Positions 25,439-34,688 of a stretch of DNA of 64,000 nt are shown here, piece after piece. The notes under the pieces were generated by a model. That model was not told the origin of the DNA. It searched no databases and saw nothing but the letters and a program-made list of their open reading frames with translations. The DNA comes from Hyaloscypha bicolor E (lineage: Eukaryota > Ascomycota > Leotiomycetes > Helotiales > Hyaloscyphaceae). The position numbers and the translations under genes were made by a program. Position 1 is the stretch's first letter; each line of letters begins with the position of its first letter. The stretch is from positions 1,201,614-1,265,613 of the forward strand of contig NW_020194558.1 in the NCBI RefSeq assembly GCF_002865645.1. The letters run 5' to 3'.

Positions 25439-26277
25439 CAGTGTGTCAAAGGATTAATCACGTTAATCAAATTAATCGATTAATTAATTAATTAATGTGA
25501 TTAGATTATGATTAACGTGATTCAGATTTTTTGTGATTAGATTAGATTAATTAATCTTGATTAATCTGATTAATGCTTAATTAATCACGTGACACCGGAG
25601 TTTCTTGACTTTTCTTACTTTTCTCTTTACTTTTACTTATTAATTATTAAATAACCTTATAACTAACTAATAATATTATAATAAAAAAATCTAAATTAAG
25701 CTAAGAACTAACTAATTACTTCTTTTCTATAATAATAAACTGATTATCTATAAGGGGCGCACGTGATGGCGCATGGACGAGTATCAGATATCGTAGATCT
25801 AGTTTCCTATTTTGGGTAAAGCTTGTATGGGATCGCATTTCCTAATTAAGTAAAGGTCTTCGCACGCTTGGCTAAGTACTAGGGAATATATAGGGAGACG
25901 CTCCTAGCTTTGGAAAGGGGCATCGATTAGTCTTTTATTGGAATCAACTCTTGGAAATCAGTTACACTTGCAAGCGTCACTCTAAAGCTTACTTACCTTG
26001 ACTACTTGTGTATCACCCTGCTATTGTATGCCTCACAGCTTGGTAAGCTGCGGCCCAGGCCGCCGCTAGGTGGCCGTAGCCCTAATGCGGTAAAGCGCGC
26101 TCCCTATACGGCTAGTGCTATCATGTGTCTAGTCACGTGCTTCATTAATCAAATTAATCAATTAATAATCAATTAATCTGATTAGATTATGATTAGAATA
26201 TGATTAATGGTAAATTTCCTTGATTAGATTAGATTAATGCCCATTAATCTAATCTAATCTAATCATTTGACACACTG
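25439..26277. mobile_element. hAT-like non-autonomous DNA transposon (8-bp TSD CCTGATAA)
   Basis: The ends are inverted repeats starting CAGTGTGTCAAA, with the right end reading TTTGACACACTG. Identical 8-bp direct repeats CCTGATAA lie outside (25431-25438 and 26278-26285). An 8-bp duplication with CA-starting short termini is diagnostic of the hAT superfamily. Beyond the tips both ends are packed with ATTAATC and TTAGATTA words, like the subterminal repeats bound by hAT transposases. The 839-bp element has no transposase and a solo-LTR-like segment sits inside it. Confidence 0.85.
25764..26037 (+). mobile_element. Solo LTR, diverged relative of the gag-only element LTRs
   Basis: It matches the 14322 LTR in order: GCTTGTATGGGATCGCATT, CATCGATTAGTC, GGAAATCAGTTACACTT, CCTTGACTACTTG, ending GCCTCACA. 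It is not RIP-shifted. The left boundary (TGATGGCGC at 25764) is inferred by alignment and no clear target duplication was found. Confidence 0.6.
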
Positions 26278-26285
26278 CCTGATAA

Positions 26286-28249
26286 GAGCAGTAAATTAGC
26301 CTATCACGTGTATAATTATAAGGATAAAACACCAAAAAATCAAGGTTGGGATAAAAAATCGTAAGGATATTCTATCTTAGGGCTAATTTTTATTGGGATC
26401 CTAAGGTAGCAAGCATCCTTATGGTGAGGATATCCTTATATTGAGTATCCTTATAGCGAGTTTTTACTGTACAACTAGCTCCCGCGCTGGGGCTGGCCAA
26501 CAGAAGGATGAGCGAGATCCTTTTCGGACATTCGTCCCAGCAGATGCCAAGGGACAAGTAGGCACACAGGGCTTCAGCCGCTGCCTGTCCACCTGTGGGA
26601 GGAAGCTTAGTTGACTCTGCACTGTACCATGGTCCAGCGCGGAGGACGACGACTCAACACCTGTACGCGGTGTCCTCTACGAACCTCCAGCTCTCGATTG
26701 AGAGTCTGCAGAGCCAAGATTGAGTCCCTTCGACGCCGAGACCCCGACGACGCCGTTGCGATACCAACGATCGAGATCCGACACAAAATTTTCACGACAC
26801 AACCCTCTACTTTCGACCTCCTCTTGTATATCGTACCTCGTTCAAATACATACCTACGACTAGAGGAAAGGGCCGGAAGAAAATATAAAGGGGAAAAAGG
26901 CGGGTTATGGTTGTGGTCTACGAGAAGGCTGGGGAGGATTTCGACCAGACAAGAAAGGGACAGCCATGAACAGACTGCCGGGAATACTAGCTGATGTCTG
27001 GACTGTTTAAACGCAAAAGGGGGCCTGGGATAGGAGGACCTGAGACTACTACTATCTGTCTAGAAAGCCTTTTGCGGAGCGAATAAATAAATACGGGATA
27101 TTTGACCCATACCCAGCTGATCCTGCACCCTTTTGTCACTAAACTATGCCGCTGGTGTGATTCTGAATCTCCCAGTACCACTGGCACTTGGTGTGACTCC
27201 TTGGATGCGGCATCGATACTGCATGAATCTCCACCTCTGCCTGGCGTCTGCTAGCTGACCCTCTCCCTCCCCTTTGTTAGTGAAGCTCCGGTGCCAATAC
27301 GATCCTAGACTGCTAGGATTTATATGAATCTCCCAGTACCACTGGATAGTAGTGCGACTACTCCCTGATACGGCATTACTGCTATGTAATATCACCATTA
27401 GCAGGCTTGCCACCGGCGATCTCCCCTTTCTCAGTCTCGCTAATACGATTGTCCCTTACATGGCATGCATGATCCCTTTCCTAAGCCTCAGCGTAACCCT
27501 TTGGTAGGGCAATCTCGTAGCTGTACGAATCTCACGACGATTAACCCGAACCAGTCATCCCATCCGCCGAGATAGAACTGATATACGCCCCTTCCCGAAG
27601 CAATATCACATATATATGAATAGTACAGGAATCAAACTCGCTATCGGAGCACCTTGGCTCTTTGCCCTCTATAAGCAGAATAAAAACTAGGAGAAAAAGA
27701 AAGAGAAAAGAGACATGCGAGGAAAGTATAGTATTAAAATATCCAAAAGCAAAGAGGAGTAAATTAAATAATACCGAAGCTCCTATTATATAAAATCGCC
27801 CCTGTAGATATTAATGAGATATTATGGAATAATAAGGCTGACTTACCTATTATGTATATATAAGCGAATGTGGATCTAAAAATGGCTCCGGGGGAATCTC
27901 GGTCGCAAGGGAGCCAAAATGGGGAGACAAAATGAGGAAAGTGTAACCGAGTATTAAGGGAGCCGGAACGGGTCCCTTGGGGAGCTAAAATGGCCTCTCA
28001 GCGCATACTCAGGCTGACTCTGCCGTGTGCTCAGGTTGCTCAGGCCGAGCTCAGGACGTGCTCAGGCGTGCTCAGGCATGCTCAGGAATGCTCACCCTCG
28101 GCTCAGGTTAAGGCGGCAGCTGCTCACGTCCAAACACTAAAACAGAACCAGCGAAAAAAAAGTTGAGTCTGACTTATCTGGTAATCTCAGACGATATTTT
28201 TTCCAACGCGGTTAGTCAGCGGCGGCGCTCTGTGGTTAATGGGGGATTG
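26286..28249. other. Gene-poor spacer with small repeats
   Basis: Open frames here (for example 26611-26994 plus and 27144-27413 minus) show no domain. Around 26330-26470 the word AAGGAT or ATCCTTAT recurs on both strands. The region 28040-28105 has eight or so copies of GCTCAGG in short tandem. I see no host gene. Confidence 0.45.
27165..27420. repeat. Degenerate direct repeat, period about 161 bp
   Basis: GAATCTCCCAGTACCACTGG occurs exactly at 27165 and again at 27326. Diverged similarity follows each copy (GTGTGACTCC versus GTGCGACTAC, GCGGCATCGATACTG versus ACGGCATTACTG). Confidence 0.65.
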
Positions 28250-28336
28250 GCGCGAAACGAAACCCCTCAGAAAACAGAGGTCAAACCCTCAAGTTTCCGA
28301 GGTGTTTTGTTCGGTATCAATCGACTTATGAGCAGA
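28250..28336 (+). repeat. Left copy of direct repeat flanking the chimeric gene
   Basis: It shares CTCAAGTTTCCGAGGTGTTT, then GTATCAATCG and CTTATGAGCAGA, with 31809-31893 in the same orientation. It ends about 290 bp before the start codon of the fusion gene, so it may carry promoter sequence. Confidence 0.8.
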
Positions 28337-28624
28337 CTTATCGTTCCATCAGAACGCAAACACCGAGTCACCATCCCGGCAGATTCTCGGACTTTGCATC
28401 TGGTAACTTACTTTACAATCACGTGATGAAAATAATTTTCGCTCGACACACAGCCTCAACACAGCCTCGACACAGCCGTACTCTGCTCTTCGGGGTCGCC
28501 GTTAACCTAAGAATGAGGAACAGTTAGCGGTGGAACTTGCACAACCTTTTGAACTCTTATAGCCTGGCGGTCCGGTAGTACCAGGGAGCTCACGATCATC
28601 TGCCGCTTTGGATGCTAGTATGAC

Positions 28625-31275
28625 ATGGCGATCCCGGGGTTTGGCTTCTCCTTTGGCGACTTTACAGCAGGTGTCAAGCTTGTGAAAGATCTTATCATAG
28701 CACTAAACGACAGCGTTGGAGCGAAATTGCAATACCGACGCCTTATCAGCGAGTTGATAAGCCTCGAACGCGCATTGACTGAGGTCCGACATCTCCAAGT
28801 TGAGGACTCTCAGGCATCACAGAAGATCGCGTTGGAACAGGCCGCATTGCAATGTCAAGAGAGCATTGAGGATTTCTTGAGGCGGAACGCGAAGTTCAAA
28901 ACGTCCCTCGGTGCTCATACGACTTTCTCGAAATGGAGTTGGCGTACTAATTTGCATAAGATACAATGGGCTTTGTGTGAGGAAGATGCGGTTAATAAGC
29001 TGAGAGCGGAAATAACAGGGCACACTTTGACCATTAATACTCTGCTAACGACAATACACTTGTAAGTAAAGAAGGTTATACGCTACGAAGCATAACGAAT
29101 TAGCAGCTAATAATAGACTCTATAGATCAGCGACAGCGTTACAGACGGAGTTGGCGAAGAGTTACCAACTGGAAACCAAGGAACACCGCAAGGTGACGGA
29201 CGAGGCACAATCTCTAGTAAAGCGGAACCATGACCTTCTAAATACTCAGGCAGATCTTATCCTTACGATTTCCCGAAATGTTACAACTTGTTCAACCCAC
29301 CAGCAAACCGAAGAACTCCGATTAATTATGCTCAAAGTCCTCGCCACAAACATGAAAATCTACCAGATGGTCTTGGATATACAGAAACTCCAATTCCAAG
29401 TCCCTGCGCAAGTTGACCGTCAACTGCCTATCTCCTTTGAGGATGCCCACGGCCGGATAGCTCCATTCCATATCGAGTTTATCAATTCATTCGAAGCGTT
29501 TCAGGCGGTAATGGAAGTTCGGTTCCGCTACGTACCGGGACTAAAGAAGGTACGGAATATCGAATATGCGATACATGAGTCTAGTTCGAAGAGGAAGCTT
29601 GATCTCACGGCACCATGGGATTCTATTTTCTTGCCAGGCAGGAAGGTGAATATGAGCATGGTCTTTCGCAGACCGCAGACGTCTATGTCATCGTGCCCCG
29701 GGTGTCAGGCTGAGAACGATATCGACGGTAGTAATGAAGGATCTGAGATTCAATGGTACGCTAATATTTCCGTGTTTTGGGCTAGCTATTCACTCACGAT
29801 CCTGGAGGTCAGCTGTTAACCATCGCCTATATAGTTCTAATGTGGACTGCAAGATGTGGTACCAGCGAATCATCGAGATGAACGAGCCTCAAGAAGACCC
29901 AATCGCTGCGCCGAAGATCCAGCTGGGCAAGCGCAGTCGAAAAGCCACGCTAGCGTCATCTAGGAAAAGATCCAAATGGCCAGTCGTCGAAGGTGCTAAT
30001 TACGATGCGGAGGAAGCAGCCGAAGATGACGATGGCGATGAGGATGAGATACAGCAATTCCGACGGGTACATGTCGTTCACAATCATCTTGTGCCGGTAT
30101 CTCCACTGCGACATGTGCAGTGTGACCACTCTGTGCCTATGAGCTTCAATGTGGAGCAGAACTCTGGTTATTGGACCGTACCCGAACAAACCGACTTCCT
30201 TGCGCTACTGCGATATTTTGGGACAGACTGGTACGGGATAGCAAGGCATATGACTTCAAAAACGCACATAATGGTGTATGCCACCGTCTTTCAACAATGG
30301 CTTACTATACCGTCTGATAGTAACAAGAGCCGGCGTCTCTCTGGAACCCAGACGCAGGTCAAAAACTACTACCAACGCCATGCGACATCGGATGAAATGA
30401 GTTCATGGGAACAAATTGCAAATGAAGCTGATGAGAAGATAGGGCGTGGAGAGTCTACAGGCCCCGTTCCAACTCCTACAATTCTTCCAAAGAGACCCTT
30501 TAGAGGCCTACAAAACTCTGTCTCGTGTTCAGAATCCTCTATTGATGGCATTGATAATATACAGCCAGCCCTGCAAAATTCGGTAATGCAGCAGGCTTCC
30601 TCGCCACAACCTACCTTGAGTACGCGCTTTCCTGCACTGACCCAAACCGGCCCTGTTCCTCAGACCATGGTTTCATCGACTACTTCAGCCTTCCTCCTAG
30701 CCAAGCACATGCCTCAGCAATCTGGCCAACAGGCACCCCAGCAAATGCAACAACAGATCAGAGTTCACCCAGGACCTTCGCAACGTCCAATTATGCAAGT
30801 CTCCCAAGCCGAGAAGGAGCGCAAAAAGGATATACAACGGAAGCGACGAGAGAAGAGTGTGGCAAGAAATATCGAACAGGAGGAGACTGCATTAGCTAAG
30901 GCGCAAGCAGTCGAAGATGAGGCCGAGAGACAGAAGTTCATCAGGGAAGCTCAAAAAGCCAAGATTATGCTGGCAAGGGGTGACAAGAGCCCAGAAACCC
31001 GAGCAGCGCCTCTAGAGCCTAATTTCCTCAGCGGCATAATGCCCACCCCCACAGCTGCAGACGCAGAGGTCCCGAAGAAATTGAAACGCGGCGGTGCTCG
31101 ACCAAGGAAGTCCAAGGAGCAAAAGCAGGCAGAGAAGGATTGTGCAGAAGCTGCACAAGCTGCGATCGATGCTGGTGAAAAACCTCCACCACTCGAATAC
31201 TTCACCTCAGCATATATATCTCTGGTTACTGCGAACTTCCCACCGCAGTCACCCATCTCACCACCTCATCCTTAA
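28625..31275 (+). CDS. Chimeric protein: fungal N-terminal helical domain + ubiquitin-like domain + zinc ribbon + SNT1-type SANT domain
   Basis: I read four exons: 28625-29061, 29126-29755, 29835-30273, 30358-31275 (807 residues). Introns are GTAAGT..TATAG (64 nt), GTACGC..TATAG (79 nt, with TTAAC near its end) and GTGTAT..GCAG (84 nt). Residues 1-240 look like the fungal N-terminal helical domain that precedes NACHT or ubiquitin-like parts (FGFSFGDFTAGVKLV). Residues 245-327 are a ubiquitin-like domain of the ULD type (PISFEDAHGRIAPF, PWDSIFLPGRKVNMSMVF). Splicing intron 2 recreates a Cys and completes a zinc ribbon, CPGC at 336-339 with C356 and C361. After an acidic tract (413-427), residues 465-515 are a SANT domain (YWTVPEQTDF, FGTDWYGIA, KTHIMVKNYYQR) like the second SANT of SNT1 in the Set3 histone-deacetylase complex. 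A charged coiled-coil tail (about 580-680) follows. A role in chromatin is inferred only. Two adjacent genes are the alternative. Confidence 0.7.
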
Positions 31276-31808
31276 CGGGCTTCGCAATTGCCGCGAATGG
31301 CTCCGACAGCTCTATCGTCCGATCGTGGCTCTATAACATTTCTTTTCAACTCCAGCCACCTTAAGAACAATCTTTCAAATGATTGAAATGTTTTAAACTT
31401 CTTTTTTTAAAAAAAAAATGATAATGAGAATAGTTATACTTTTCTAATTTTTTTTGCTTAATAAGACTTTTAAGAAAACTATTGCAAGCTTTATAAAGTA
31501 TTAATTTAATATTGAACTGCAATTGGCGGCACTCTGGCTTGCAGTACGAAAAAGGCATGTACGCCATCCTGCAGTGTTACAAGCCAATGCGCTCGCAGCT
31601 GTAGAGCTGCAAGCGCCCCTTCCATAAATTGCGCCTCTTTACACCAGTAAAATGGATGCGGTATCGGGAGTCATGCAGAAACCCAAAATCTTAGACTCTA
31701 GACCCCGTTTAGTGGGAGGGATCATGTTACACAAATTAGAAAATCAAAATTCTACGAACGTGAGATCCTTGGCTGGACGACCAAAACATAGCACAGACGC
31801 TGCCGGTA
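31276..31808. other. 3' region of the chimeric gene and spacer
   Basis: It contains an AT-rich stretch near 31380-31510 with a run of A/T (31403-31421). No further open frame of note. Confidence 0.4.
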
Positions 31809-31893
31809 GCGCAAAACGAACCCGTCAGAAACCGAGGTTAATACCTCAAGTTTCCGAGGTGTTTTGTTCAGTATCAATCGCCTTATGAGCAGA
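31809..31893 (+). repeat. Right copy of direct repeat flanking the chimeric gene
   Basis: It is the partner of 28250-28336. Its end coincides with the truncation point of the HET remnant on the opposite strand; GCAGA is shared by the repeat and the HET coding sequence. Confidence 0.8.
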
Positions 31894-32182
31894 TGGCATC
31901 GACCCAGAGAACTCTCGGAGATTCCTTGCAACGCGAATACCGCAATACGCGTTCCAGGTTTTTCGTGATGTGGTATGGCATCCTATCAAGAATCATAGGC
32001 GCAGTATCCCTGGCGTTTCCCCAGACGTATAACAAGGCTTCGTAGGCATGTCCAGTGCTAAAGGAAACTTGTTCAAGCTGGCAGTGAATAGGATCGTTGA
32101 ATAAGCCCGGTTGAAGGGTTAGAAGACGGATGTTGTCTCCAGTAAGGGGTCAATGAGTTCGCCTGTTTATTAATGGCTCCAT
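31883..32182 (-). pseudogene. Truncated HET-domain gene (5' part only)
   Basis: The minus strand from the ATG at 32182 reads a HET N-terminus with one early TGA (near 32152). It continues openly from 32137 to 31886: NIRLLTLQPG, then YEALLYVWGN and ITKNLERVLRYSR, ending WVDAIC. In intact family members DAIC continues as INQ. Here the frame hits TAA at once because the sequence switches to the 31809-31893 repeat. About 85 residues survive. It differs from the HET gene at 1-2445, so it is a separate gene. It is not RIP-shifted apart from the possible CGA or CAA to TGA change. Confidence 0.8.
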
Positions 32183-32405
32183 GTTATGTCCCAAACACAG
32201 TCTTGCAAAGACGGGATAATTCCACTCATGTGTACATACGGTAGTACTACCACAAGTAATAGATTACAGTATTGCTAGTAGGCAGTAGTGATTACGCTCT
32301 TAGACCCCTGTATTCGCTTGACTGAGTTCGGTAAGGCTATTAGTAGGGACCAGGATCAAGAAGCGGGCCAATATTTTAAAAGAGTGTATCTGGGCGGAAG
32401 CCGAT
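32183..32405. other. Spacer between the HET remnant and the solo LTR
   Basis: Normal composition with no feature supported. It would be the former upstream region of the truncated HET gene. Confidence 0.4.
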
Positions 32406-32755
32406 TGTTGAACTAGCTAAATAATAAAGCTAGGGTCACGTGCTTGCAATGTAAACCAAGTAAAACGTACTGAATTGACTGCTGTTCTACAGTGGTAAGT
32501 AGCCCGTATATATAGCCCTGAACCCCCTAAGTCACATGCACTAAACCCCTAAACCAGAGAGCCTTATACTGAACCATTCAACCTCAGCTGAACTGATTTA
32601 GCCTCACAGGGCATATTATGCCCTGAATCAACCTTACAGGGCATAATCTACTCAGTAATAAGCCTATGGCTTAAGCCCCATTAGTGCACAGCCCCTAAGG
32701 CTCTGTTCCAGGGCTTACTAAGCCTATTAGGGGCCTCAGGCCCCTAATTTCAACA
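32406..32755 (-). mobile_element. Solo LTR, same family as 22604-23043, inverted (TSD CCGAT)
   Basis: It is 350 bp, TGTTGAACTAGC..CTAATTTCAACA on the plus strand, flanked by CCGAT on both sides (32401-32405 and 32756-32760). Its reverse complement shares TGTTGAAATTAGGGGCCTGA, GGGCTTACTAAGCC-like and GGGTCACGTGCTTGCAATG segments with the 22.6-kb copy. It lacks the 18-bp array. Confidence 0.9.
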
Positions 32756-33535
32756 CCGATTTCAAGATGTAGCGGTCAGATGAATCTCATGGTTCGTTCT
32801 GTTTGAGGAAGTTCTTCGCAGATACATGGAATATTGTGGCCTTGGATAGTGAATTAATACCGAAATATACGTTCCATATGACAGTGATTTTATTATTATA
32901 CTAGTAAGGAAACCAACGAATTCCAGCCGAAAAGCACTGATCTCCCTGCCCGTAGCGTATTCAGACTCTTGGTATTTGTACAGATTTGTCGGTTCAGTAC
33001 CCATTCTTATATGTTTGCGGCTTATTACTACTCTTTAAATCCTAGCAAAGTTTAATGTCCTATCTTGGTAGATTTGCCGCAAGCCTTATTAATTAGCGGC
33101 AGGGTTCAAAGAGGATTGCGGCCCATACCGTTCCCGAACTTTAAAAAACATAGTACCGTATATGGATTAATAGTATTAAAGATAACTGCAAAAAGTCCTG
33201 CTCTTAATATTAGAAATCCTGTTATAGCAGATTATCAGGGAGTGGATATGACCTTTGCTATTCTCTTATTAGTATTACGTATATATTTCGTTATAATACT
33301 TATAATCTATTCCTATAATGGGGGGAATAATTATCGGTTAGTAGATCTGTATATAAACCAATGCCCAGACTAGTAAATAAAGAGTATAATATGGGTACTG
33401 CATAGCTCTCCATATTTATAAGCCTTTTTAAGTAGAGTATATTTCCGTCTTCGAGAGTTCTCTCCCTTGCGATTTCGTTTCGGAAACATAGTTATTTGAG
33501 AAAAGCGAAGGTATTTGGGAAGAAGGTATAATCAG
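32756..33535. other. Region with two unrecognised short open frames
   Basis: A minus frame at 33004-32762 (80 codons, with GTYISVLIHYPRPQYSMYLR) begins at the solo-LTR target site and reads like a real protein fragment, but I do not recognise it. A plus frame at 33065-33373 (102 codons) has a hydrophobic stretch (FAILLLVLRIYFVIILIIY) and is AT-biased. Either may be a gene remnant. Confidence 0.35.
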
Positions 33536-34265
33536 GTGGGAAAAGTCATCGTTATATAATAATTTGAGACTACTCACTCCTTTTATTATAACTTTACTGA
33601 ATTCTAATGAAATTTGCTTATTTTTAAACGAAATAAAAGGCCTTTAATATTTGCTTATATTAATTTAACTAATTACATATATTAACTTTCAAATTAATAA
33701 TAAACTATAAATATTTATAAAAGTATTATAAAAATAAAAGACTTATTTTTAAACTATTATTATTTTTAATTGTGTTAATAATATTCTCTAAGACTAAAAC
33801 GTATTATTATTTATAGTATTTTAAAGCCTATTTACGAGTTATACATAATAATTATAATATATTATTATAATATTAAGATTTTAATTCATAGATTTTCGAG
33901 AAAATAAGCGAAAATAAGCGAAAATATACGAAAATCATAACTTTTAGATTTTAATAACTTTATATTTATAAGCTATAATCATGTGAAATTTGGCGACCTT
34001 ATTTGTAATTACTATAAATTAAACATATTAAAGTTTTAAAGATTTATAATTAGTAAATAATAAGTATAATAAGACTAAAATTTGAGAAATCTTATATAAT
34101 TTTTAATTTAATATTAATATATTATTAATTTAATTTAATAAGTCTCTTATATTATATTATTTATATATCTAAGCTCTTAGTATTAAATTTTTAAACCGAA
34201 TATTAATAGATATATTATATAAAAAGTTATAAGTTTTTGAATATCTTTAGAGCTAAAGTCACGTG
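33536..34265. repeat. Small AT-rich island
   Basis: AT-rich sequence with short repeats AAAATAAGCG (33900-33925). No element ends or coding motifs were recognised. It ends abruptly near AGTCACGTGACGAACAC. Confidence 0.5.
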
Positions 34266-34311
34266 ACGAACACTTAACCCACCTGATTGTACCTTATATA
34301 TTTTCTAGAAG

Positions 34312-34614
34312 CTATGGTTCGAGTAAGTATGCAATAAACAGATTTGTGGCCGAGATACTCTCAAATCTCTGGTTTGGACTTTTTCTCGAACCCTGAAGTA
34401 TTATTCCATTGTTAAAGGTAGCTGTGGTATGGTTACGTATTGGTATAGCAACTATACGAACTTGATTTTTCGCATGCCCACCGGTCTTCCGTGCTTGCAT
34501 ATTGGGATCTATTCTAGGAGTCGATATGCACAAATACAAGTAAAACATCGACCCATCTGCCTTCATCCAAGGCGTTATGGATTTTGTTGAGAGCCCGGAT
34601 GGGAAGAGCTTCAA
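34312..34614 (-). other. Unrecognised 100-codon open frame downstream of the ATPase gene
   Basis: The frame is open with unbiased composition and encodes a basic protein without a domain I recognise. It ends 75 bp from the ATPase stop codon on the same strand. It may be spurious. Confidence 0.25.
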
Positions 34615-34688
34615 GGCAGTTTACAAGGCCAGTGAACGAATGCACCATTGAAGCGAAGCCTACCCATCACCACCAAGCACAAGCCAAC

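Noticed and set aside
25440..26275. ATTAATC-rich stretches as telomere-like repeats
   Set aside because: They lie symmetrically just inside the hAT-type tips and are better explained as subterminal transposon motifs.
26607..26994. Overlapping plus and minus open frames of 127 and 62 codons
   Set aside because: Arg/Ser-rich translations without domain; no splice or family evidence supports a gene.
29734..29834. N-terminal start of a separate SNT1-like gene at 29734
   Set aside because: The first 34 codons overlap the preceding frame and have no family likeness; the GTACGC..TATAG intron joining the zinc ribbon explains the region better.
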